Shown in pieces: positions 24,113-29,955 of a DNA stretch of 29,955 nt. The stretch covers positions 1-29,955 of the forward strand of contig CAJTOJ010000039.1 in assembly GCA_910577665.1 (NCBI GenBank), in the 5' to 3' direction. Within the stretch, counting starts at the first letter, position 1. Every line of letters starts with the position of its first letter. Below the pieces are notes generated by a model, which saw only the letters and a list, made by a program, of their open reading frames with translations, was not told the origin of the DNA and made no database searches. Source of the stretch: an uncultured Acetatifactor sp. (lineage in GTDB: Bacteria; Bacillota; Clostridia; Lachnospirales; Lachnospiraceae). The position numbers and the translations under genes were made by a program.

Positions 24113-25340
24113 CCAGGCTTTTGCCAGGGCAGTGAAGTCCCTGGAACAGGCAACGGATGAGATCACCTTCTTAGAACCCATCGAGGTCAGGTATACGGAG
24201 AATTTTGTGGTAGGGGAGGAGATATACAGGCGTATGGAGGAGGACCTGGACAAGGTGGATTTTTTCCTGTGCATGAACTGGCGTATCCCCAAGCTGGAAC
24301 GTTACCACAAGACAACGGTTATCCTGCAGAACGGGAATGAGGGAATCGACTTTGCGGCATATTGCAATTCCATCGGCGTGGAAGCATACGTGGCCATGGA
24401 TGTAAGGGACTTGAATGAGATCGCCCATGCGCTCTGGGTGAGGAAGGCGGTGGCAGGTACCAGGGCGCTGGTGCTGACGGCAGGAGGGCTTCCCACCTTC
24501 GGGATGCAGAGCCTGATCCGGGATCCGGAGACCATTAGGCAACGCTATGGATTTGAGGTAGTCAAGTTACCCTTCCAGGATATCTTCCCTTACATGGATC
24601 AAGTCACGGATGAGGAAGCCAGGCCCATTGCGGAGGAGATCCTGCGTGGTGCCATGGATGTGAAGGTGAACACAGACTGGTTCCTCAATGACATCAAATA
24701 TTACCTGGCTGCGAAGAAGATGATGGAAGTGTACCAGTGTAATGCCTTCTCCACTGCCTGCCACGAACTCTGTACCTCAGAGATTCCCCAGCAGCGGAAA
24801 TTTACCCCCTGTGTCTGCCACTCCCTCTTGAAGGGGGAGGGTATCCCCAGTGGATGTGAGGAGGATCTGAACGCCCTGCTGGCCATGACCATTCTCCAGT
24901 ATAGTGCCAACCGCCCGGCCTTTATGGGCAATCCCAACATGGAGAGCGAGGAGATCCTCCGGCTCCATCATGCCGTGCCTGCGCTGTGCATGAACGGCTA
25001 TGGGACAAAACCGCTGGCATATAAACTGTGGGCCTTTACCGGCCAGGGCTTCGGCGGGAAGCTGCAGGTGGACTTTACCCAGAATGACCAGGATGAGATC
25101 ACTTTGGGAAGGTTTAATCCCCAGGGGGATACCATGTGTGTGAAGACAGGAAAGGTACTGCGCTCGGAGTACAACGAGGTCTATTGCAGCCCCTATTATT
25201 ATATCCAGATGGACAGTGCCAGAAAATATATGCACAGCCTGGCGCATTTCGGACACCACCAGGTGCTGGTCTTCGGAAATTATGTGGAAATGCTGAAGAC
25301 GGTGGCCCAGGTGATGCACTTTGAGGTGCTGGAAGGGTAA
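23976..25340 (+). CDS. L-fucose/L-arabinose isomerase-like protein
   Basis: The 454-residue protein resembles the FucI/AraA-fold isomerase family. The N-terminal region contains LLVGCLTHTHFWEGPCRAG. A Rossmann-like middle holds ILQNGNEGIDFAAYCNSIGV and RALVLTAGGLPTFGM, and the C-terminal part has CHSLLKGEGIPSGCEEDLNA, NGYGTKPLAYKLWAF and LAHFGHHQVLVFGNYVEM, positioned like the C-terminal domain of fucose isomerases. Aldose-ketose isomerisation of a sugar released by the GH2 enzyme is inferred from fold and operon; activity and metal ligands are not proven. ATG 23976 has an AAGGAAGGGG ribosome site, but starts inside the end of the AraC frame. A shorter start at 24081 would remove the conserved N-terminus. 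Confidence 0.65.
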   Translation: MKTAMETKLIVRLLVGCLTHTHFWEGPCRAGKPEDMTVEREAAYADQAFARAVKSLEQATDEITFLEPIEVRYTENFVVGEEIYRRMEEDLDKVDFFLCMNWRIPKLERYHKTTVILQNGNEGIDFAAYCNSIGVEAYVAMDVRDLNEIAHALWVRKAVAGTRALVLTAGGLPTFGMQSLIRDPETIRQRYGFEVVKLPFQDIFPYMDQVTDEEARPIAEEILRGAMDVKVNTDWFLNDIKYYLAAKKMMEVYQCNAFSTACHELCTSEIPQQRKFTPCVCHSLLKGEGIPSGCEEDLNALLAMTILQYSANRPAFMGNPNMESEEILRLHHAVPALCMNGYGTKPLAYKLWAFTGQGFGGKLQVDFTQNDQDEITLGRFNPQGDTMCVKTGKVLRSEYNEVYCSPYYYIQMDSARKYMHSLAHFGHHQVLVFGNYVEMLKTVAQVMHFEVLEG

Positions 25341-25358
25341 GACAGGACAGGCCGCAGG

Positions 25359-25390
25359 AAGCCGGGAATCCGGACAGGGTTCCCGGCTTT
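25359..25390 (+). terminator. Terminator of the carbohydrate operon
   Basis: AAGCCGGGAA (25359-25368) pairs perfectly with TTCCCGGCTT (25380-25389) across an 11-base loop. The T run is short (TTT, then CG), but the GC-rich stem is strong. It lies 18 bases after the isomerase stop. Confidence 0.75.
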
Positions 25391-25431
25391 CGTGCTGGAT
25401 GAGGTGCTTTGGACGGCAAGGCCGTGAAAAG

Positions 25432-25460
25432 GCTACTGTTCACTCCGTTCACAGCAATTC
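25432..25460. mobile_element. MITE-like repeat, copy C (left end only)
   Basis: GCTACTGTTCAC (25432-25443) followed by TCCGTTCACAGCAATT is identical to the left end of copy B over its first 28 bases; similarity then ends. The eight bases before it, GTGAAAAG, are purine-rich like the target sites of the full copies. No right terminus is present. Confidence 0.75.
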
Positions 25461-25887
25461 TGTTACACTACAGAAGTGCTGGTGAACTGGCAGACAGATG
25501 GGAGTGCAGGGATGAACTGGAGACAAAAGGGTAGCATCTGCTTTTTAGGAATGATGCGCCGGGTATCCAGATACATATCATCATCGTGAGTTATATCCAT
25601 CAAAAGAATGGCAAAAAAGCTTATATTCTTCTTTATCCCAGACATATTTTGAAAAAGGTAATATAGTGCAGGTATCTGCCGTAATGGCAGTTTCCATGAG
25701 GATCCTGTGCAGCAGGTAAAGCCTAGGGGGACGATAGGCTTATGTTCTGTGCGCAATTATAGCTGACACATGGATTTTTACAGGAAATGTTATGGTCAGA
25801 CAAAGATCCGTATGCCTAAAACGGCTGCCTGGTGCGACACAGGCTGTATTTCCACAGCCTGGTAATCTATATGGAAAGGAATATCCC
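25461..25887 (+). other. Long leader or intergenic region with serial hairpins
   Basis: No gene is supported here. Three small stems follow one another: CTGCC/GGCAG (25676-25690), CCTG/CAGG (25704-25716) and AAGCCTA/TAGGCTT (25719-25741). A fourth, CAGGCTG/CAGCCTG, lies at 25840-25861, shortly before the first tiny gene. They could be an RNA leader, but I recognise no riboswitch class. A 97-codon minus-strand frame at 25463-25756 has no ribosome site or known domain. Confidence 0.35.
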
Positions 25888-26028
25888 ATGTTTGAGAATA
25901 TTGTCTTTATCCTGATGGTGGTCATTGCCGCCGGGGCAGGAATCTGGGTCTGGTGGATGGAGTGCCACGGGCGGTCTGAGGACAGAAGCCAGGAGAACCA
26001 GAAAGAGATCCAGGGCCAGGAAAAATAA
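25888..26028 (+). CDS. Small single-span membrane protein (46 aa)
   Basis: This short gene encodes a 46-residue peptide with one hydrophobic helix (residues 1-24: MFENIVFILMVVIAAGAGIW and the following VWW), then a charged tail rich in E, Q, R and K. The start at ATG 25888 is preceded by AAAGGAA about eight bases upstream; an open frame extends to 25792 but has no better site. The next tiny gene begins 13 bases after its stop. The function is unknown. The charged tail would face the cytoplasm or the outside depending on insertion, which the sequence does not settle. Confidence 0.6.
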   Translation: MFENIVFILMVVIAAGAGIWVWWMECHGRSEDRSQENQKEIQGQEK

Positions 26029-26041
26029 TGGAGGTGTGAAG

Positions 26042-26185
26042 ATGAATATTGGACTACTACTTTTGATGATAGTGGGTGGAGTTACCGGACTGCTCTCCAC
26101 CTTGTATATTTGTGTATCCCTGTTTGCAGTGATTATCTACAAATTCTACCGGAAATTCAAATACGGCAAGAAGATGTATGACTGA
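26042..26185 (+). CDS. Small membrane protein (47 aa) paired with the one upstream
   Basis: The 47-residue product is hydrophobic over residues 3-33 (GLLLLMIVGGVTGLLSTLYI then CVSLFAVIIYKF) and ends in a basic YRKFKYGKKMYD. It has a strong GGAGGTG site five bases before ATG 26042, which supports real translation. The positive C-terminus suggests that end stays in the cytoplasm. It forms a two-gene unit with the 46-residue peptide, closed by the terminator at 26200. Unknown function; small subunits or modulators of membrane complexes have this look. Confidence 0.68.
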   Translation: MNIGLLLLMIVGGVTGLLSTLYICVSLFAVIIYKFYRKFKYGKKMYD

Positions 26186-26199
26186 ACAGTGTAAAAAGG

Positions 26200-26242
26200 C
26201 AGGCCGGACGGTTCCAGGAGGGAGCCGCCCGGCCTGTTTCTG
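26200..26242 (+). terminator. Terminator of the small membrane protein pair
   Basis: CAGGCCGG (26200-26207) pairs with CCGGCCTG (26229-26236), extended inward by CGG/CCG with one mismatch; GTTTCTGTATTT follows. GC-rich stem, imperfect T run. Confidence 0.65.
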
Positions 26243-26340
26243 TATTTGACGGCTGGATGCAGGCAGAGTATACTATAAGAAAATTGGGTGGACAGCCAGG
26301 CGGGAAGCCGCCCGGCAGGCGGAAAGGAAAAGTATACATC

Positions 26341-27525
26341 ATGTACAATTACAGGGAAACCATGGACAGACTGATCCGGCAGGAGGTGGAGGAGGGGCGC
26401 GTAAAAGGGGCCAGCGCCCTGGTGCTCCACAGGGGCCAGGAGATCTATTACAATGCTTTCGGATATGCGGATGCGGAACGGGGGATCCCCATGGAGCGGG
26501 ATACCATCATCCGGCTCTATTCCATGACGAAACCAGTGACAGCTGCGGCGGTGATGCTGCTGGCAGAGCGCGGCGATCTGGATCTGTGGGATCCGGTGTC
26601 CAGATATCTCCCCTGCTTTGCGGGGCAGAAGGTGTGGCAGGAGGGAAAGGGGGAAGTGGAGGCCCTGCGGGAGAATACCATTTTTGACCTGCTGAACATG
26701 ACCTCCGGCATAACCTATCCAGATGAAGGGACGATTCCAGGACAGCGCATGAAGGAAAAGGTGGATGCCCTGGTTAGGCGCAGGGAGCAGGGGGAGCGGG
26801 CAGATACCCAGGATTATATGGCGGCCATTGCATCTGTTCCCCTGTGTTTCCAGCCCGGGGAAAAATGGATGTATGGCTATTCGGCAGATGTGCTGGGAGG
26901 TATCGTGGAGAAAGTGTCCGGCAGGACCTTTGGACAGTTCCTGCAGGAAGAGCTATTCACCCCACTGGATATGCCGGATACAGGGTTTTTCGTGCCGGGG
27001 GACAAGCTGTATCGTCTGGCCTGCCACTATGACCAGGCAGAGGATGGCCGGCTGATTCCACATATAGGGAACCACCTGGGAGAATATTGGGGAGAGGATG
27101 TGGCATTTGAATCCGGTGGCGCGGGACTGGTATCCACCCTGGATGATTACAGCCATTTTGCATCCATGATGATCCATGGTGGCAGTTATGCAGGCAGACA
27201 GATCCTGGGCAGGAAGACCGTGGCATTTATGGCCCAGAACCGACTGACGCGGGAGCAGGCAGTCACTGCGGACGGGGATGGACTGCGGGGCTACGGCTAT
27301 GGCTGTTTCATGCGCGTGCTGACGGACCAGGGGGCAGCGGGAACCATTGCCTCCCTGGGTGAATTTGGCTGGGAGGGCTGGACGGGCAATTATGTGACCA
27401 TGGATCCCACGGAGGATCTGGTATTCCTATATTTTATGCAGAGATGTGGGGCCTCGGTGACACCGGTGGTGAGGAAGCTGCGGATGGCCACATATGGAGT
27501 CCTGGAGGAATGCCGCTGTTGTTAA
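26341..27525 (+). CDS. Beta-lactamase-fold serine hydrolase (class C/EstB family)
   Basis: The protein of about 394 residues has the serine beta-lactamase/esterase motifs: RLYSMTKPVTAAAVMLLAER with the nucleophile in SMTK, a second-motif tyrosine in WMYGYSADVLGG (YxN replaced by YSA), and GWEGWTGNY near the C-terminus in place of the KTG-type strand. This pattern fits class C-like esterases or D-aminopeptidases rather than true beta-lactamases. No signal peptide is seen, so it is probably cytoplasmic. The family start is ATG 26341; the open frame extends to 26257 but overlaps the terminator zone. AAAGGA lies about 12 bases upstream, longer than usual. Substrate unknown. Confidence 0.85.
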   Translation: MYNYRETMDRLIRQEVEEGRVKGASALVLHRGQEIYYNAFGYADAERGIPMERDTIIRLYSMTKPVTAAAVMLLAERGDLDLWDPVSRYLPCFAGQKVWQEGKGEVEALRENTIFDLLNMTSGITYPDEGTIPGQRMKEKVDALVRRREQGERADTQDYMAAIASVPLCFQPGEKWMYGYSADVLGGIVEKVSGRTFGQFLQEELFTPLDMPDTGFFVPGDKLYRLACHYDQAEDGRLIPHIGNHLGEYWGEDVAFESGGAGLVSTLDDYSHFASMMIHGGSYAGRQILGRKTVAFMAQNRLTREQAVTADGDGLRGYGYGCFMRVLTDQGAAGTIASLGEFGWEGWTGNYVTMDPTEDLVFLYFMQRCGASVTPVVRKLRMATYGVLEECRCC

Positions 27526-27547
27526 GGCGATATAGGGGAAAACATAC

Positions 27548-29422
27548 ATGAATATTCTGACAATGGACAATATCACAAAAACATACGGGGAGCGGGCTGT
27601 GCTGTCCGGTGTGTCTTTTTCCCTGGAGGAAGGGGAGAAAGTGGGGGTGATCGGTATCAATGGCACGGGGAAATCTACCCTGCTGAAAATCCTGGCAGGT
27701 GTGGAGGAGCCGGATGAAGGCAGCGTAATCCTGGCCAGACACTGTGTGGTGCGCTTTCTGCCACAGAACCCTGTATTTTACCCGGAGAAAACTGTGCTGC
27801 AGGCGGTGCTGGGGGACAGCATCGGGGAGGAAGGCCGGGAGTACCTGGAGACAGAGGCCAAGAGTATGCTGACCCGCCTGGGGATCACGGACTTCTCACA
27901 GCCCTGCAGCCAGTTGTCCGGAGGACAGAGGAAACGCCTGGCCCTGGTGTCAGTGCTGCTGTCCCCGGCGGAGATTCTGGTACTGGATGAGCCCACCAAC
28001 CACCTGGACAGTTATATGGCAGACTGGCTGGAGGACACCTTGAGACGGCGTAAGAAAGCTGTGGTTATGGTCACACATGACCGGTATTTCCTGGACAGTG
28101 TGGCATCCCGGATCCTGGAGATCCACCAGGGCCAGGTCTATTCCTACCAGGCAGGCTATGCCGGGTACCTGGAACTGAAATTGCAGCGCCAGGAGATGGA
28201 GGAAGCCAGTGCCAGGAAGCGCCAGAGTATCCTGCGGGAAGAACTGGCCTGGGTGCAGCGGGGGGCCAGGGCCAGGTCCACCAAACAGAAGGCCCGCCTT
28301 GCCCGCTATGAAGAGATGAAGGATATTCCGGATCCAGTAAGACAGGCCCAGGTGGAGATGGCAAGTGCTTCCTCCCGCCTGGGCAGGACCACCGTGGAAC
28401 TGCATCATATCAGCAAAGCCTACGATGGCAGGGTACTGTTTGCAGATTTCACCTATCTGTTCTTGAAAAATGACAGGGTGGGGTTCGTGGGTCCCAACGG
28501 CAGCGGCAAGACAACCTTGATGAAGATTCTCCTAGGCCGGGTGGAGCCGGATGAGGGCCGGGTAGAGATCGGCCAGACTGTGCGGATCGGCTATTATGCC
28601 CAGGAGATCCAGGATGAGGAGATGAAGCCGGAGAGGCGTGTGATTGACTACATACGGGATGTGGCAGAGTACGTGGATGTGGGGGAAGGTCGTGTCAGTG
28701 CATCCAGAATGCTGGAACGGTTCCTGTTTGCCGGGGAAGACCAATACGGCCTTCTGGGGAAATTGTCCGGCGGGGAACGCAGGCGGCTGTACCTGCTGAA
28801 AGTGCTGATGGGAGCTCCCAATGTGCTGATCCTGGATGAGCCCACCAATGACCTGGATATTGCCACATTACAGATCCTGGAGGATTATCTGGACAGGTTC
28901 CAGGGAATCGTCATTGTGGTGTCCCATGACCGGTATTTCCTGGACCGGACGGTACGGCGGATCTTCGCCATAGGGCCGGCTGGAGACATAAGGCAGTATG
29001 AGGGCGGGTATACGGATTATGCTGCCCGCAGGAGGCAGGAGACAGAAGAAGCCGGTGCAGGAAGCGGGGGACCGGGAGCAGGCCAGACCGGCATGGAACC
29101 ATCCCGGAATAACGGATCAGGACCGGCACCTGGTTCGGAGCCATCCCGGGCTGGGGACTGGCGGGCAGGCCGGAAGCGGAAGCTGAAGTTCACCTACCAG
29201 GAACAGAAGGAATATGAGACCATCGAAGGGGAGATCGCTGCCCTGGAAGGGAAAATTGGGCAACTGGAACAGGATACCCTGCAATGGGCCAGTGACTTTG
29301 TGAAATTAAATGCCATTACAAAGGAAAAGGAAGAGGCAGAAACACAGTTGGAGGAGAAGATGAACCGCTGGATGTATCTGGAGGAACTGGCTGCCAGAAT
29401 AGAAAACGGGGAAATGGTCTGA
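27548..29422 (+). CDS. ABC-F family ATPase (Uup/EttA-like)
   Basis: The 624-residue protein holds two ATPase domains and no membrane segments. The first has GINGTGKSTLL, SGGQRKRLALV and LVLDEPTNHLD. The second has GPNGSGKTTLM, SGGERRRLYLLKVL and LILDEPTNDLD. An inter-domain linker contains GARARSTKQKARLARYEEM. After the second domain comes a G/P/S-rich segment of about 50 residues, then a charged coiled coil (YQEQKEYETIEGEIAALEGK onward), as in Uup. ABC-F proteins act on the ribosome; some give resistance to ribosome-targeting drugs. The Uup-like C-terminal coiled coil argues for a housekeeping or DNA/ribosome-associated role here. Confidence 0.92.
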   Translation: MNILTMDNITKTYGERAVLSGVSFSLEEGEKVGVIGINGTGKSTLLKILAGVEEPDEGSVILARHCVVRFLPQNPVFYPEKTVLQAVLGDSIGEEGREYLETEAKSMLTRLGITDFSQPCSQLSGGQRKRLALVSVLLSPAEILVLDEPTNHLDSYMADWLEDTLRRRKKAVVMVTHDRYFLDSVASRILEIHQGQVYSYQAGYAGYLELKLQRQEMEEASARKRQSILREELAWVQRGARARSTKQKARLARYEEMKDIPDPVRQAQVEMASASSRLGRTTVELHHISKAYDGRVLFADFTYLFLKNDRVGFVGPNGSGKTTLMKILLGRVEPDEGRVEIGQTVRIGYYAQEIQDEEMKPERRVIDYIRDVAEYVDVGEGRVSASRMLERFLFAGEDQYGLLGKLSGGERRRLYLLKVLMGAPNVLILDEPTNDLDIATLQILEDYLDRFQGIVIVVSHDRYFLDRTVRRIFAIGPAGDIRQYEGGYTDYAARRRQETEEAGAGSGGPGAGQTGMEPSRNNGSGPAPGSEPSRAGDWRAGRKRKLKFTYQEQKEYETIEGEIAALEGKIGQLEQDTLQWASDFVKLNAITKEKEEAETQLEEKMNRWMYLEELAARIENGEMV

Positions 29423-29466
29423 GGTGTGGAACGGTTACGGATGCGTGGCAGGAAGAGGCAGTATTG

Positions 29467-29531
29467 CATGGCAGGAACAGTTACAAGTCCCTATGGCCTT
29501 CTGGGGGAAGGACTTAGGCTGTCCTGCCATG
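29467..29531. terminator. Convergent long hairpin, probably a bidirectional terminator
   Basis: CATGGCAGGA-ACAG (29467-29480) pairs with CTGT-CCTGCCATG (29519-29531) with one bulge, and AAGTCC/GGACTT forms an inner stem. It lies between the ABC-F gene and the convergent tiny gene on the minus strand. CCTTT follows on the plus side; T runs are short. Confidence 0.6.
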
Positions 29532-29535
29532 TCCT

Positions 29536-29649
29536 TTAATCTTCTGTCTCATCCGCCTCTGCCGCCACGGCAGAGGTAACGGAAGACACAACGGAGATCA
29601 CTACCGCAAAAATGATGATTAGTAAACCGCCGCCTAAAATTACAAACAT
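29536..29649 (-). CDS. Small membrane protein (37 aa)
   Basis: Minus-strand gene of 37 codons: a hydrophobic helix (MFVILGGGLLIIIFAVVISV, then VSSVTSAVAA) and an acidic tail EADETED. Two ATGs lie at 29653-29655 and 29647-29649. The AGGAG of the upstream AGAGAGGAG ends one base before the first but seven before the second, so I use the second. A good sigma-A promoter lies about 45 bases upstream (29695-29723). Function unknown; a lone hydrophobic helix could be a membrane-complex modulator or a type I toxin-like peptide, but no antisense RNA was identified. Confidence 0.62.
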   Translation of the reverse strand: MFVILGGGLLIIIFAVVISVVSSVTSAVAAEADETED

Positions 29650-29694
29650 GTCCATACTCCTCTCTGGTATCACCATAAATATCCCAATGCAGAT

Positions 29695-29723
29695 AGTATA
29701 GCATCATTTGGGGGAAACTACAA
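29695..29723 (-). promoter_or_regulatory. Sigma-A promoter of the 37-aa membrane peptide gene
   Basis: On the minus strand: TTGTAG (plus 29718-29723), exactly 17 bases, then TATACT (plus 29695-29700). This near-consensus pair points at the gene at 29536-29649. Confidence 0.65.
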
Positions 29724-29764
29724 TAAGAAAAGTGCAGAATATTTTAAGGAGATAAGAGGAAAAG

Positions 29765-29845
29765 GTTATTGTTCGCAGCCATGCTGTTCACAGCAACAGA
29801 TGCACACAAAATGGGCAAGAACAGCCCGCTTTGACGCGTGTAGTA
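29765..29845. mobile_element. MITE-like repeat, copy D (left part, diverged)
   Basis: It begins with GTTATTGTTCGC (29765-29776), two differences from copy A, continues CTGTTCACAGCAACAGATGC and carries hairpin 1 as AAAATGGGC/GCCCGCTTT (29808-29816 with 29824-29832). Similarity ends near 29845 and the right half with its terminus is missing. The preceding eight bases AGGAAAAG are purine-rich. The rest of the window (29846-29955) is AT-rich and shows no gene. Confidence 0.75.
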
Positions 29846-29955
29846 GCAAAAAATTTTGTATGAAAGATTATTTATTTCATCTATTCTTGGCATTTTTTTT
29901 AAACTATAAATGAGCAAATATAGAAATTTGCACAAAACTACCCTACCAATTTCAA

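Noticed and set aside
25463..25756. A 97-codon minus-strand frame in the intergenic region
   Set aside because: There is no ribosome site, no recognisable domain, and it runs across the hairpin series; kept only as a note.
3904..29845. The recurring repeat considered as a CRISPR array or REP/BIME cluster
   Set aside because: Copies are kilobases apart, over 130 bp when complete, have inverted ends and target duplications, and no spacers or cas genes are present.
29744..29935. A 63-codon minus-strand frame at the right edge
   Set aside because: Half of it is the complement of repeat copy D, and the rest is AT-rich sequence with no motif or ribosome site.
1..29955. tRNA, rRNA and known riboswitch classes
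   Set aside because: I looked for cloverleaf-like and rRNA sequences and for familiar riboswitch cores in the intergenic regions and recognised none; this is by eye only.

Overview
The window looks like a chromosomal segment of a gut-type Clostridia, most likely Lachnospiraceae. The evidence is GC-rich coding sequence with AGGAGG-type ribosome binding sites, an LplB/YtcP-type sugar ABC transporter with a membrane-bound AraC sensor, short sensor kinases paired with ABC exporters, an ECF sigma/anti-sigma pair, and many small accessory enzymes. The assignment rests on gene content; no rRNA or tRNA gene was seen.

Layout. 1-3133: a broken VOC-fold gene, two GNAT acetyltransferases, an APH/CotS-like kinase carrying a 24-bp tandem repeat, and a DUF2461 protein. 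3138-6873: an OmpR-type response regulator, an ABC ATPase and permease, and a histidine kinase, which together look like a peptide-sensing or detoxification module. A small transposon-like repeat is inserted between the regulator and the transporter. 7157-10620: a second ABC exporter with its own XRE-type regulator. 10621-12744: an AT-rich relic island with a serine-recombinase fragment, an intact orphan DUF1016/YhcG PD-(D/E)XK nuclease gene on the minus strand, an IS110-type transposase remnant and a strongly folded palindromic region. 12745-14640: a second full copy of the small repeat, then an ECF sigma factor and its membrane-anchored partner overlapping by ATGA.

14649-25340 is a carbohydrate-utilisation operon: phased 11-bp repeats and a good promoter, a solute-binding lipoprotein, an intra-operon terminator, two permeases, a cytoplasmic GH2 glycosidase with a C-terminal malectin-like domain, a membrane AraC-type sensor-regulator and a fucose/arabinose-isomerase-like protein. 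The inferred flow is import of a glycoside, intracellular cleavage by GH2, isomerisation of a released sugar, and control by the AraC sensor. 25341-29955 holds a leader-like hairpin region, two tandem tiny membrane proteins, a beta-lactamase-fold serine hydrolase, an ABC-F ATPase, and a 37-codon minus-strand membrane peptide gene with its own promoter.

The most distinctive signal is a family of small non-coding mobile repeats: two full copies (3904-4037, 12745-12896) and two truncated ones (25432-25460, 29765-29845). The full copies have 12-bp inverted termini and perfect 8-bp target duplications. Three of the copies carry an internal hairpin whose stem sequence differs while pairing is largely kept.
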